From positions 1 to 64,000 of the forward strand of contig JADKKC010000014.1 in the NCBI GenBank assembly GCA_016720685.1: a stretch of 64,000 nt of DNA, written 5' to 3'. This DNA is from Zoogloea sp. (GTDB lineage: Bacteria > Pseudomonadota > Gammaproteobacteria > Burkholderiales > Rhodocyclaceae). The translations under genes were made by a program, and so were the position numbers. Below the pieces are notes generated by a model. It searched no databases, was not told the DNA's origin, and saw only the letters and a program-made list of their open reading frames with translations. Below, in pieces: positions 8,619 to 16,928 of the stretch; position 1 is the first letter of the stretch; every line of letters starts with the position of its first letter.

Positions 8619-9371
8619 TCAGGCGGCGTGCAGCCAGCGCTTGTGCAGCGTGCGGGCGGCGTGGTCGAGCAGGTAGCCCAGAAAGCCGATGACGAGAATG
8701 GCGGCCATCAGGTCGGAATAGGCCAGGCGGTCGCGGGCGTCGAGGATGAAGTAACCCAGGCCGGCCGACACGCCGAGCATTTCTGCCGGCACCAGCACGA
8801 TCCAGATGATGCCGATGGCGAGGCGCACCCCGGTGAGGATCTGCGCGGTGATGCCCGGCAGGATCACATGGACGATGGTTTCGCGCCGGGTGGCCGAGAG
8901 GCTGCGGGCCAGCAGCAGCCAGTTTTTGTCCAGCTGGGCAACGCCGGCAGCCGTGTTGAGCAGGATCGGCCACACCGCGGCAAAGGCCAGCAGGAAATAC
9001 ACCGGGGCATTGCCCACGCCCAGCACCATCACCGCCAGCGGCATCCACGACAGCGGCGAGATCATCCGGGCAAACTGGAACAGCGGCGTCGTGCTGCGCG
9101 AGAACAAGGGCGACAGGCCGGTGAGCACCCCGAGCGGAATCCCCAGCAGCAGCGCCACGCCCAGGCCCACGGCAACGCGCTCCAGGCTGACCGCGACGTG
9201 CTCCCACAGCTCGGCGCCCTGCAACAGGGCGAGCAGCGCGCGGGCGGTTTCGAGCGGGGCGAAGCTGGCCGCGATGGGGGTGACCCCGGCCAGCCAGACG
9301 CTGCCGGCGGCCCAGGCCAGCGCCGCGAGCACCAGGCCGGAGAGCGGCAGAAGCAGGTTTGCGCCCATCAT
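8619..9371 (-). CDS. ABC transporter permease (SsuC/TauC/NrtB type)
   Basis: A 250-residue inner-membrane permease with six or so hydrophobic segments. It shows the binding-protein-dependent permease pattern of the nitrate/sulfonate/taurine group, including an EAA-like loop near residues 160-185 (RSLSATRRETIVHVILPGIT). It overlaps the substrate-binding protein gene by four bases and is the last gene of the minus-strand row AraC, AhpD-like, acyl-CoA dehydrogenase, ATPase, binding protein, permease. It should form the membrane pore with the ATPase at 10635. The substrate cannot be read from the sequence; sulfonates, nitriles or thiamine-precursor-like compounds are all handled by this subfamily. 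Confidence 0.88.
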   Translation of the reverse strand: MMGANLLLPLSGLVLAALAWAAGSVWLAGVTPIAASFAPLETARALLALLQGAELWEHVAVSLERVAVGLGVALLLGIPLGVLTGLSPLFSRSTTPLFQFARMISPLSWMPLAVMVLGVGNAPVYFLLAFAAVWPILLNTAAGVAQLDKNWLLLARSLSATRRETIVHVILPGITAQILTGVRLAIGIIWIVLVPAEMLGVSAGLGYFILDARDRLAYSDLMAAILVIGFLGYLLDHAARTLHKRWLHAA

Positions 9372-10609
9372 GCGGCCAGCACTTCCTTGCGCAGCAGGTC
9401 AGCCGGCAGGCCGAACGCCTGCGGGCCGCCCACCGAGGCAATGGCCTTCTTCACAAAGCGGTCGTCCACCAGATCGCGCGCGGCAAAACGCGGGTCGAGC
9501 TTTTGCAGGAAAGTGTTGTCGCCCTCGAGCCGGGTTTTTTGCAGCGCCCGCACCAGTTCTTCGGTGTAGGACGGGAAGGGGTAGGGCTGGAAGTCGATGC
9601 GCCGCTGCTGCCAGATCTTGTTGCGAACCGCGCCGCTGGCTTCGTAGCTGGCGGTGTCGGTGGCCGCCAGCACCTTGGCGAGCACCTGCGGGCTGTGGGG
9701 CGTGTAGCGGTTGTCGTCGGCGCTTGAAAGCAGCTTGGCGGCGTCGAGCTGGTTGCCGCGCGTCCACAGCTGGGCCTTGACGATGGCGTTGGTGACGCGC
9801 TGGGCCCATTCGGGGCGCTCGGCGATGTCGCGTTCGGCAAGGAAGGTGACGCAGCAGGCGTGGTTCTTCCAGACATCGCCCGACAGGCGCAGCACCTTGC
9901 CGACGCCGGCGGTTTCGGCCGCGGCGTTGAAGGGCTCGGCAACGATGAAGCCGGCGATGGACTTGCCAGCCAGCGCCGACACCATTTCGGCCGGCGGCAT
10001 CACCACGAGGTTCACCTCGTTGGGCTTGATGCCGTCCCGGTTGCGGTTGACCGGCACCAGCCCGTTGGCCTGCAGGAGCTGTTGCAGGATGACGTTGTGG
10101 ATCGAATACCAGAAAGGCACCGCCACCGTCTTGCCGCCCAGCTCGGACACGCTGTTGATGCCGGGCGCCACGGTCAGTGCCGAGCCGTTCACGTGGTTCC
10201 AGGCCACCACCTTGGCCGGGAAGCGGGTGCCGTAGCGCACCCACAGGGTGGCCGGCGAGAGCAGGTGGATGACGTTGACCTGACCGGCCACGAAGGCCTC
10301 GATGACCTGGGCCCAGCTGCGGAACAGGCGCGGCTTTTCGGTGCGCAGCCCTTCGGCCTCGAAGAGCTTGCGGGCGTGGGCCACCAGCAGGGGGGCCGCG
10401 TCGGTGATGGGCAGGTAGCCGATCTTGACCGGCTGATCGTTGCTGGCGGATTGGGCGAGCGCGTCGCCGGCCGACAGCAGCGGGGCGGCGATGCTGGCGG
10501 CGCCGAGGGCCGAGATGCGCAGGAAATCCCGTCGGGTCAGGCCGCAGCCGCAAGCGGGCGACTGGCAGATGTGGATGGGGCGGCGGGCGAGGTCGTGGTC
10601 GTGCTTCAT
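9368..10609 (-). CDS. ABC transporter substrate-binding protein with Tat signal (NrtA/CmpA-like)
   Basis: A 413-residue periplasmic binding protein. The N-terminus carries a twin-arginine signal (LTRRDFLRISALGAASIAA, about residues 24-42), so it is exported folded. The mature part starts VKIGYLPITDAAPLLVAHAR, the characteristic opening of nitrate/bicarbonate/sulfonate-type binding proteins, but the ligand is not predictable. A Cys-rich stretch (CQSPACGCGL) precedes the twin arginines, which is unusual. The ATG at 10609 fits the Tat signal; a longer open frame runs upstream to 10759 but overlaps the ATPase gene. It sits between the ATPase (25-base gap) and the permease (4-base overlap). Confidence 0.87.
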   Translation of the reverse strand: MKHDHDLARRPIHICQSPACGCGLTRRDFLRISALGAASIAAPLLSAGDALAQSASNDQPVKIGYLPITDAAPLLVAHARKLFEAEGLRTEKPRLFRSWAQVIEAFVAGQVNVIHLLSPATLWVRYGTRFPAKVVAWNHVNGSALTVAPGINSVSELGGKTVAVPFWYSIHNVILQQLLQANGLVPVNRNRDGIKPNEVNLVVMPPAEMVSALAGKSIAGFIVAEPFNAAAETAGVGKVLRLSGDVWKNHACCVTFLAERDIAERPEWAQRVTNAIVKAQLWTRGNQLDAAKLLSSADDNRYTPHSPQVLAKVLAATDTASYEASGAVRNKIWQQRRIDFQPYPFPSYTEELVRALQKTRLEGDNTFLQKLDPRFAARDLVDDRFVKKAIASVGGPQAFGLPADLLRKEVLAA

Positions 10610-10634
10610 CGGGATGGGCTCCGGGCGGTTCGGG

Positions 10635-11441
10635 TTAGCTGGCGTGACGCAGGGCGCTGAGAATCGCGAGACGCAGTGCGCCAACGGCTTCCGGGTGGTC
10701 TTCCCGGTTGCGGGGAATATCCACCGTCCATTCGTGCAGCAGCCGGCCGGGGCGGCCACCCATCAGCACGATGCGGTCGGCCACCAGGATGGCTTCGTCG
10801 ATGTCGTGGGTGACGAGCAGCGCGGCGGTGTGCCAGCGGTGCACCACGTCCACCAGCAGGCTTTGCATTTCGGCGCGGGTAATGGCGTCGAGGGCCGAGA
10901 AGGGTTCGTCGGCAAACAGCAGTTCGGGTTGGCGGGCCAGGGCGCGGGCCAGCGCGGTGCGCTGGGCCATGCCGCCGGAGAGCTGGGCCGGCCAGGCGCC
11001 TTCGCGGCCGGCCAGGCCCACTGCGGCGATGGCGGCCTTGATGCGTTCGTCGCGGGCGGCCTTGGCGGTTTGGGGCTGATGGGCAAAGTCGAGGCCAAAG
11101 CCCACGTTGTCGGCCAGGTTGAGCCAGGGCAGCAGGCTGGCTTGCTGGAACACCAGCGCGCTGCGCGGATGGGGTGCGGCCTGCACGGTGTCGAGAAAGC
11201 GCACTTCACCCGTGGCCGGGCGCGCGAGCCCGGCGAGCACGCGCAGCAGCGTGGATTTGCCACACCCGCTGCCGCCCAGCAGCGCAACGATTTCGCGCCG
11301 CCGGATCGACAGGGACAGGTGGCTGAACACCGGCCCGGCAGCGCCGTGGGCGTAGCTCAGGCCACGGGCTTCGAGCACGGCGGGGGCATCGGCTGCAGCC
11401 GCTGCAATGGCAAGCGCAGGTTCGGGCAGGGGGCTGTTCAT
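10635..11441 (-). CDS. ABC transporter ATP-binding protein (SsuB/TauB type)
   Basis: A 268-residue cytoplasmic ATPase. Walker A is GGSGCGKST, the signature is LSGGMAQR, Walker B is LLFADEPFSALD, and the switch His is in LLVTHDIDEA. The sequence is typical of the nitrate/sulfonate/taurine importer group. The ATG at 11441 overlaps the stop of the acyl-CoA dehydrogenase-like gene (ATGA), so translation is coupled. The open frame extends far upstream into that gene, but the domain starts only after this ATG. Together with 9368 and 8619 it makes a complete importer. Confidence 0.92.
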   Translation of the reverse strand: MNSPLPEPALAIAAAAADAPAVLEARGLSYAHGAAGPVFSHLSLSIRRREIVALLGGSGCGKSTLLRVLAGLARPATGEVRFLDTVQAAPHPRSALVFQQASLLPWLNLADNVGFGLDFAHQPQTAKAARDERIKAAIAAVGLAGREGAWPAQLSGGMAQRTALARALARQPELLFADEPFSALDAITRAEMQSLLVDVVHRWHTAALLVTHDIDEAILVADRIVLMGGRPGRLLHEWTVDIPRNREDHPEAVGALRLAILSALRHAS

Positions 11442-12523
11442 GCGGCCCTCAATGCGGCCTGGCGTTCGAGTTCGCCGTGGAGCTGGGTAAGGCTGGGGGT
11501 GACCACCGGAACGAAGGCGGCTTCCAGCCAGCGGCGGGCGAAATCGCCGGTGGTGGCCACCAGATAGGCGCGGCCGCCGCTGGCGTCGAGTTCCAGATCC
11601 ATGGCTTCGCGCACGATGCCGGCGAGGCGGATGCGCACGCGGAACAGCGGTGCGGCCTGCGCGGCAAAGCTGCCGCTGGCGAGGCCGGCCTTCAGCTCGT
11701 CGATGGCCTGGGCGAGGCCGCTTTCCAGCGCGTCGATGCGCGACTGGAGCCCGGCACGCACGGCGCTGCCGGATGCCTTGGCCGCAGCGATGCAGGCCCG
11801 CGCCAGGCCGATCGACATGCCGCATTGCAGGCCCAGAAAGCCCGGCCGCACCCGCGGCAGAAAGCTGCGCGCATCGGCGTGGATCAGTTCGGCCGCGCCG
11901 GAGGCGACGCCCTGGATGTCGATGGCCGCGGTGTTGCTGCCGCGCAGGGCCAGCAGTTGCAGATCGACCGTGCGGGTGACGCCCGGCGTGTCGCCGAAGA
12001 AGGCCACCACCGCCGGGGGCTGTCCGTCGCTCGGCTCGACCGCGGCAGCAACCGCAAAGCCCGCGCGGCGCAGGTTGGTGACCCACGGCAGCTTGCCGTC
12101 GAGGCGCCAGCCGGCGCCGGCCGGCGTGGCGGCAATCGACAGGCTTTCGATGCCCGACAAGAACTTCATCGCGTTGGAAAGGCCGGTGGCGCCGGCCAGT
12201 TCGCCGGCCAGCAGCGCCGGCAGGCGGCTTTCACGGAGGCCCGCATTGGGGCTTTGCAGCAGGTATTCGATGAAGGTGCGCTGGCCCCAGAAGACAAAGG
12301 CGGCGGTGAGCGAGCGCTCGGCAACCCGGGCAATGGCGTCGATGGCGTCCGCGGTGCTGCCACCGCTGCCGCCCAGCTCCGGCGCCACGCCGATGCGGAA
12401 GAAGCCGGCGGCGCCGAGCACCGGCACGATCTGATCGGCGTGGTCGGTGCCGTCGTTGAGCGACTGGGCGTGGGCCGAAACCCAGGCCAGCGCGTCGTCC
12501 TGATTGCGGATCGCGGTGCTCAT
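11438..12523 (-). CDS. Acyl-CoA dehydrogenase-family flavoprotein
   Basis: A 361-residue protein with the acyl-CoA dehydrogenase fold: N-terminal helical domain (about 1-110), middle beta domain (about 110-210; ATGLSNAMKFLSG), and C-terminal helical domain (GGRAYLVATTGDFARRWLEA). Proteins of this size beside sulfonate-type ABC transporters are often reduced-flavin-dependent monooxygenases (DszC/SfnB-like) rather than true acyl-CoA dehydrogenases. I do not see a clear catalytic Glu motif that would settle it. It overlaps both neighbours by four bases, so it belongs firmly to the operon. Oxidative release of sulfur, nitrogen or carbon from the imported compound is the most likely role, by context. 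Confidence 0.75.
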   Translation of the reverse strand: MSTAIRNQDDALAWVSAHAQSLNDGTDHADQIVPVLGAAGFFRIGVAPELGGSGGSTADAIDAIARVAERSLTAAFVFWGQRTFIEYLLQSPNAGLRESRLPALLAGELAGATGLSNAMKFLSGIESLSIAATPAGAGWRLDGKLPWVTNLRRAGFAVAAAVEPSDGQPPAVVAFFGDTPGVTRTVDLQLLALRGSNTAAIDIQGVASGAAELIHADARSFLPRVRPGFLGLQCGMSIGLARACIAAAKASGSAVRAGLQSRIDALESGLAQAIDELKAGLASGSFAAQAAPLFRVRIRLAGIVREAMDLELDASGGRAYLVATTGDFARRWLEAAFVPVVTPSLTQLHGELERQAALRAA

Positions 12524-13080
12524 GATTCCAGCGCCCCCGGCCGGAAGCCTTGCAGTTCGGGGTTGATGCCGGTGCCGGCCAGGTTGTTGGCGAAGTTGCA
12601 CAGCGTGGCGAGGCTGATGCCGAGCAGCACTTCCAGCACCTGCTGTTCGTTGAAGCCGGCCGCCAGAAAGTCGGCCAGCTCGCCCTTGGCCACGTTGCCG
12701 CGGGTGAGGATCACGGCACGGGTGAAGGCCACCAGGGCATCGAAGCGCGGGTTGCCGGTGCTGCCGCGCTCTTGCAGGGCGCGTACCAGATCGCGTTCGA
12801 GGCCGGCTTTCTTGAGGGCGATGGCGGTGTGGCCGGCGACGCAGAAGTCGCAGCCATGCACGCTGGCGGCGGTGATCTGCACCACTTCGCGCTCGGCCAG
12901 GCTGAGGCTGCCGCGGGCATTGATGCCCGACACGGTGAAATAGGTTTCGACCGCCACCGGGGCGTTGGCGAGCACGCCGATCAGGTTGGGCAGAAAGCCG
13001 TTGTTGGCGAGCGCCGTGTCGATGAAGGGGCGGCTGGCGGCGGGGGCGGTGTCGGCAGTGTGGAGCGTGAGGCGGGTCAT
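12520..13080 (-). CDS. AhpD/carboxymuconolactone decarboxylase-family peroxidase-like protein
   Basis: A 186-residue protein of the AhpD-like fold. The family motif E-x11-C-x2-C-x3-H is complete (Glu65, Cys77, Cys80, His84; HGCDFCVAGH), so a thiol peroxidase or reductase activity is plausible, for example removing peroxide made by the neighbouring flavoprotein. It is the first enzyme gene after the AraC regulator, with a 39-base gap, and overlaps the flavoprotein gene by four bases. The ATG at 13080 is chosen over a TTG at 13113 because the domain begins there, though neither has a strong ribosome site. Confidence 0.83.
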   Translation of the reverse strand: MTRLTLHTADTAPAASRPFIDTALANNGFLPNLIGVLANAPVAVETYFTVSGINARGSLSLAEREVVQITAASVHGCDFCVAGHTAIALKKAGLERDLVRALQERGSTGNPRFDALVAFTRAVILTRGNVAKGELADFLAAGFNEQQVLEVLLGISLATLCNFANNLAGTGINPELQGFRPGALES

Positions 13081-13119
13081 GGAAGGTGTCCGGATGGTTT
13101 TGCGATCGGTCAATTGTGC

Positions 13120-14103
13120 CTATCTTGTTTGCGCCGCTATATGCACAGATGTCGCGCTTTTTTGTTCGATCGTCTGCGCGTGCGGGTTTGCGTGCTGAAG
13201 GGCGCTGCGCCGGGCGCGCTGGAAGGCGCCGGGCTGCTCGCCAATCACCTTCTTGAAGGCCCGGGTGAAGGCGGCCTGGGAGTGGTAGCCCACGTGCTCG
13301 GCGGCGCGCAGCACGCTGTCGCCGGTCTGCAGCCGGCGGGCGGCGATCTTCATGCGGATCTGCAGCAGGAACTGGGCCGGCGGCTGGCCGCTGGTTTCAA
13401 CGAAATGCCGGCAGAAGCTGGCCCGCGACATGCACGCCACCCGGGCCATGTCGTCCACCGACCAGGCCTTGCCGGGCGCTTTGAGCAGGTCGTCGAGGAG
13501 CGGCGCAAACTCCGGGCGGCGCGCCACGGCCAGCAGGCCGGCAGCCACGTCGTCGCGGCGGGCCACGTCGCGAATCACGTAAAAGAACAGCAGCTCGGTA
13601 AGGCGCTCGATGAGCGGCGAGGATGCGTTGGCGTTGCGCCCGGCTTCGGCCAGGATCAGCTCGAACAGCGGCGTGACCGCCGACTGGGCGGGGGCGTCGG
13701 CGCGGATCGTCACATAGGCCGGGAAGGCGCTGGTGAACAGTTCGCCGAGCAGGCCCTTGAACTGGAAGAAGCCACAGGCCAGCCCGCAGGCACCGGGCTG
13801 GGGCGGAGTCATCGGCAGCATGGCGCGGGGCTGAAAGCTGGCGTCGACGACGGCTTCGGGGGTAAGGCAGTGGGGAATGTCGCGCAAAAAGAAAACCCCT
13901 TCCCGCTCGCGCAGCAGGATGGGCGCCTGCCCTTCGAGGTGCAGCCACGACTGGCCGCGCAGCACGAGATGAAAGCTGGCCCGCTCGCGCCCGGCCGTGG
14001 AGGCCCGCCACGGGCCGCAATACTGCCCCACGTGAAATATCGTGGTGTCGAGTTCAAGCCCGCTGACAAGCCAGTGGGCAAGGCGGTCGGTGTCGCTGTT
14101 CAT
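13120..14103 (-). CDS. AraC-family transcriptional regulator with N-terminal cupin-like sensor
   Basis: A 327-residue regulator. Residues about 10-190 form a cupin-type ligand domain (FHLVLRGQSWLHLEGQAPIL), and residues about 220-310 form the double helix-turn-helix AraC domain (SVDDMARVACMSRASFCRHF, then AAEHVGYHSQAAFTRAFKK). It lies immediately upstream of, and on the same strand as, the AhpD-like/flavoprotein/ABC genes and is probably their local activator. The ATG at 14103 fits the domain start; the longer frame to 14232 lacks family support. Confidence 0.88.
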   Translation of the reverse strand: MNSDTDRLAHWLVSGLELDTTIFHVGQYCGPWRASTAGRERASFHLVLRGQSWLHLEGQAPILLREREGVFFLRDIPHCLTPEAVVDASFQPRAMLPMTPPQPGACGLACGFFQFKGLLGELFTSAFPAYVTIRADAPAQSAVTPLFELILAEAGRNANASSPLIERLTELLFFYVIRDVARRDDVAAGLLAVARRPEFAPLLDDLLKAPGKAWSVDDMARVACMSRASFCRHFVETSGQPPAQFLLQIRMKIAARRLQTGDSVLRAAEHVGYHSQAAFTRAFKKVIGEQPGAFQRARRSALQHANPHAQTIEQKSATSVHIAAQTR

Positions 14104-14204
14104 GGGACGTTTCCAGGCTGGTTTGGCGCCAAGTCTCGCCAAGCCGGCCCTTAAAACGAACCAATAAAAAGTGCTTTGCTTATCGGGTGGAGCGTGGGGA
14201 GGGC

Positions 14205-14849
14205 TTAGAACGGAACCGCGCTTTCGAAGCACGCCGGCACCCGGGTTTGCGGGTGAATCAATGCGAGGCCGGCCGCGTGCAGGTGCATGCGCGGGTAACG
14301 CGCCGCGCTTTCGGGCGGGGCGTAGAGCGGGTCGCCGACGATGGCGTGGCCGATCGACATCAGATGAACGCGCAACTGGTGCGTGCGGCCGGTGACGGGC
14401 CGGAGTTCGACGCGGGAAACGGCGTTGTTGCCGGCGCCGCTGCGCGAGATGACGCGATAGCGGGTGAGCGCGCGCCGGCCGCGCAAGGGGTCGACGATCT
14501 GGCGTGGACGATTGTCAGGGTCGTCGCCCAGCGGCAGGGCAATTTCGCCGGCGTCAACGGCAAGGTGCCCATGCACCAGCGCGATGTAATGCTTGCCGAT
14601 GATGCGTTGCTCGAAGGCCAGGCTGAGGCGGCGCAGCATCTCGGGCCCACGGGCAAGCAGCACCAGCCCGGAGGTGGCCATGTCGAGGCGATGAACGATC
14701 AGCGCGTCGGAATACAGCGCCTGAACCCGGCCCGCCAGACAATCCTGCCGACCCTCGCCACCCGCCGGCACCGAGAGCAGCCCCGCCGGCTTGTCGGCAA
14801 CAATCAGCGCGTCGTCTGCGTAAAGGATGGCGGGGGAGAGGTGTGGCAT
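14205..14849 (-). CDS. RluA-family pseudouridine synthase
   Basis: A 214-residue pseudouridine synthase with the RluA active-site motif HRLDMATSGL (catalytic Asp in the middle) and the C-terminal GRTHQLRVHL motif. It has no N-terminal S4 domain and is short, close to RluA/TruC-type enzymes that modify 23S rRNA or tRNA. The exact target uridine cannot be assigned. It is a single gene upstream of the AraC gene on the same strand and ends about 100 bases before it. Confidence 0.88.
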   Translation of the reverse strand: MPHLSPAILYADDALIVADKPAGLLSVPAGGEGRQDCLAGRVQALYSDALIVHRLDMATSGLVLLARGPEMLRRLSLAFEQRIIGKHYIALVHGHLAVDAGEIALPLGDDPDNRPRQIVDPLRGRRALTRYRVISRSGAGNNAVSRVELRPVTGRTHQLRVHLMSIGHAIVGDPLYAPPESAARYPRMHLHAAGLALIHPQTRVPACFESAVPF

Positions 14850-14956
14850 GGGGTTGAAAACGGGTGAGGGGTTGGGCCAGCTGCGGCCGCTGTCGTTACT
14901 CTTTTATGCACTGTATTATGTACAAAATCGTGCAACTAATGACAGTGAGGCTTGCC

Positions 14957-15258
14957 ATGTCGATCTCTGCCAGTGACGTCATCCCCTTCTCGCAAGCCCG
15001 CGCCAATCTTTCCGAGCTGGCCGACCAGGTCAAAGCCGGTGCCGAGAAGATCATCACCAAAAATGGTGAAAGCTACGTGGCCCTGATCGATTCGGATCGA
15101 CTGGATTACTACCACCGGCTCGAACGGGAACATATCCATCTGCTGCTCATCACGAAGCCGGCAAGGGGCTGGACGATGTAGCGGCTGGCCGCACCAAGGA
15201 TGCGCGCACCGCGCTGCAAGCCATCAAGCGCAAGCGTGCCGCCAACGCGGGAGGCTGA
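14957..15258 (+). pseudogene. Phd/YefM-type antitoxin, frameshifted near its C-terminus
   Basis: The start, MSISASDVIPFSQARANLSE, followed by LADQVKAGAEKIITKNGES, is a typical Phd/YefM DNA-binding antitoxin domain. The frame breaks near 15151: as written the ORF stops at 15181, but the neighbouring frame continues EAGKGLDDVAAGRTKDARTA to a stop at 15258, directly before the toxin gene. One missing base restores an antitoxin of about 100 residues. The lost part is the toxin-neutralising tail. Either the read is wrong by one base or the module is inactive, since an active toxin beside a truncated antitoxin would be harmful. A short run (ACTGTATTATGTACA) near 14911 may be part of the promoter. 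Confidence 0.75.
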
Positions 15259-15260
15259 GC

Positions 15261-15629
15261 GTGGCAGTCAAGCTCACCGCAAACTTTGAGCGCAATCTCG
15301 AGGAAATCGAGCAATTCCTGATCGACGCGGAAGCCGCACCGGCCTACGACGGGTTGCTTGATGAACTGCTTGAAACCGTCATCCCCAATCTTGAACGTTT
15401 CCCGGCGATGGGGCCCTCATTCATGGGCCGCCCGCTCTGCTCGGTCGAGACCAGCAACGGAATCGACGGGCTGCAGGCCAAGCTGGGCAAGATCGATGGA
15501 AATGCCGAAATTCGCGAATACGTGCTGCAGAACTATCTGCTGCTGTACGCATTCACCGGCAAAGAAATCTTCCTGCTCGCCATCCGCCACCACAAACAGC
15601 TTTCGTTTGATTTCAAGGCTTTGTGGTAG
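15261..15629 (+). CDS. RelE/ParE-superfamily toxin
   Basis: A 122-residue protein with a RelE/ParE-like pattern: N-terminal NFERNLEEIEQFL, then FPAMGPSFMGRP and a C-terminal YLLLYAFTGKEIFLLAIRHH strand region. It starts with GTG two bases after the end of the antitoxin frame, the usual coupled order (antitoxin first). RelE relatives cut mRNA on the ribosome and ParE relatives poison gyrase; which applies here cannot be told. At 122 residues it is somewhat longer than most members (85-105). Its partner is frameshifted in this sequence. Confidence 0.75.
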   Translation: MAVKLTANFERNLEEIEQFLIDAEAAPAYDGLLDELLETVIPNLERFPAMGPSFMGRPLCSVETSNGIDGLQAKLGKIDGNAEIREYVLQNYLLLYAFTGKEIFLLAIRHHKQLSFDFKALW

Positions 15630-15952
15630 AGGGGAGTTACTCATCTCAGCGACGCTTTGGCACCTGCTTCCTGTTTCAAATGTTCCAAACGGCCAGATCG
15701 CCCAGGTTGGCCAGAATTCTGCCGGGCTTGGCTGCGAGCAGGCAGGGGTGAGGGGCTTTGCTTCGGCCGGAGCGGAGTCATGCTGATGGGCGAAAGTGAC
15801 GGCTGCCGGCCGTGAGCCGGCGGTAAAGGAAAGACCTCCAAAGCAGTCAGAGGCGAAAAATCCTCACCAAGCAAAATTGCTAACTCGAATGGCATTCCAG
15901 AGTTGCTATGCTTGGCACGGTGTTCGATGTAACTACTGTTAGAGGAGATGAA
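15630..15952. other. Intergenic stretch without a supported gene
   Basis: No convincing ORF is present. The region holds a short GC hairpin (GCCGGC, 5 bases, GCCGGC near 15808) and turns AT-rich toward the exonuclease gene. AGAGGAG near 15941 is the ribosome site of that gene. Confidence 0.6.
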
Positions 15953-16801
15953 ATGAGTGACTGGGAATTTCTTTACGAGATGAGGGGTCGAGGCTATGGA
16001 GCAGAGGAAATCGCTGATGCAGCGGGCTGTGGCATGGCCCCCTGGGAAAATCAGCATATTGAAAGCCAGGAAATCGAAGCGGAGTGTGGGGGCTTAGTAA
16101 ATCTCCAAGGCACACGAAAAATTATTGGCGAAATATCTAACGAAAGAAAAGACCGTCCTTCGAAGGAGCAAGTAGCCCAACTCCCACCGTTTGATGGCTT
16201 GACTCTTGATCGTATCTTTGTTGTCAGAAGCCTGTCCCAACTTAAGGCTGCCAGCGCAGCTATTCATGCAGAACGTTTTGTCGGCTTTGATACCGAATCA
16301 AAGCCAACCTGGTCTAAGGATGAACCTCGCACCGGCCCCCACGTCATTCAGTTCGCGCTCAGTGATCGCGCATATATCGTTCAAGTGCCGCTGGGCTTAC
16401 TCGCAGACCCATTACGCGAAATTATCGAATCAGAGAATATTGTAAAAATCGGTTTTGGTCTAAATTCTGATCGTGGCCCATTATTCCGGAACTTGGGGTT
16501 CCGGTTAAAAACAACAGTAGAAATGTCGCATTCGCTCCGGGTACTTCGCTATAAGCAGAAGTTGGGTATCAAAGCTGCGGTCGCTATTGTCTTAGGCAAG
16601 AATCTACACAAACCTAAATCCATAACAACATCCAATTGGGAGCTACCGAAGCTCAGTGCAAGTCAATTGGAATATGCAGCAAATGATGCATTTGCTGCGC
16701 TCAAAGTCTTTAGGGCAATGGGTTCGCCCTATACATCGGCATCCCGAATCGTAATGTGCTTTTGGACAGGAATGACTGATCAGTTCAGGCAGTTCAGGTA
16801 G
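15953..16801 (+). CDS. 3'-5' exonuclease domain protein (WRN/RNase D-like, DEDDy)
   Basis: A 282-residue protein whose residues about 95-255 form a DEDDy exonuclease: Exo I FDTE (Asp113, Glu115), Exo II around Asp173 (GFGLNSDRG), Exo III Tyr241-x3-Asp245 (LEYAANDAFAALKVF). The last motif resembles the WRN-type exonuclease family more than housekeeping RNase D. The N-terminal 90 residues are unlike known RNase D domains and are not recognised. The gene has a strong ribosome site (AGAGGAG) and is clearly less GC-rich than its surroundings, which suggests transfer. It lies between a toxin-antitoxin pair and insertion sequences. A role in DNA repair or defence is possible but not shown. The stop falls inside a common intergenic repeat, so the C-terminus may be altered. 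Confidence 0.8.
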   Translation: MSDWEFLYEMRGRGYGAEEIADAAGCGMAPWENQHIESQEIEAECGGLVNLQGTRKIIGEISNERKDRPSKEQVAQLPPFDGLTLDRIFVVRSLSQLKAASAAIHAERFVGFDTESKPTWSKDEPRTGPHVIQFALSDRAYIVQVPLGLLADPLREIIESENIVKIGFGLNSDRGPLFRNLGFRLKTTVEMSHSLRVLRYKQKLGIKAAVAIVLGKNLHKPKSITTSNWELPKLSASQLEYAANDAFAALKVFRAMGSPYTSASRIVMCFWTGMTDQFRQFR

Positions 16802-16802
16802 G

Positions 16803-16826
16803 TCGGGTTAGCGCAGCGTAACCCGA
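16803..16826. repeat. Short palindromic intergenic repeat
   Basis: TCGGGTTA and TAACCCGA form a perfect 8-base stem around GCGCAGCG. This GTAGGTCGGGTTAGC-type repeat is widespread between genes of proteobacteria. It overlaps the end of the exonuclease reading frame. Confidence 0.75.
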
Positions 16827-16928
16827 CATTTCCCATGCATTAAGTCACCCCTAAAAAGTTTCCAACACTAAAAATCATCCCCGTCGTGCTACAAATGAGC
16901 GCCCGACCCCTGACTGGTGAGACTTTAA

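Noticed and set aside
16830..16928. Terminal inverted repeats of the IS630 element.
   Set aside because: Only a weak ACTAAAA match could be found between the two sides, too short to claim ends.
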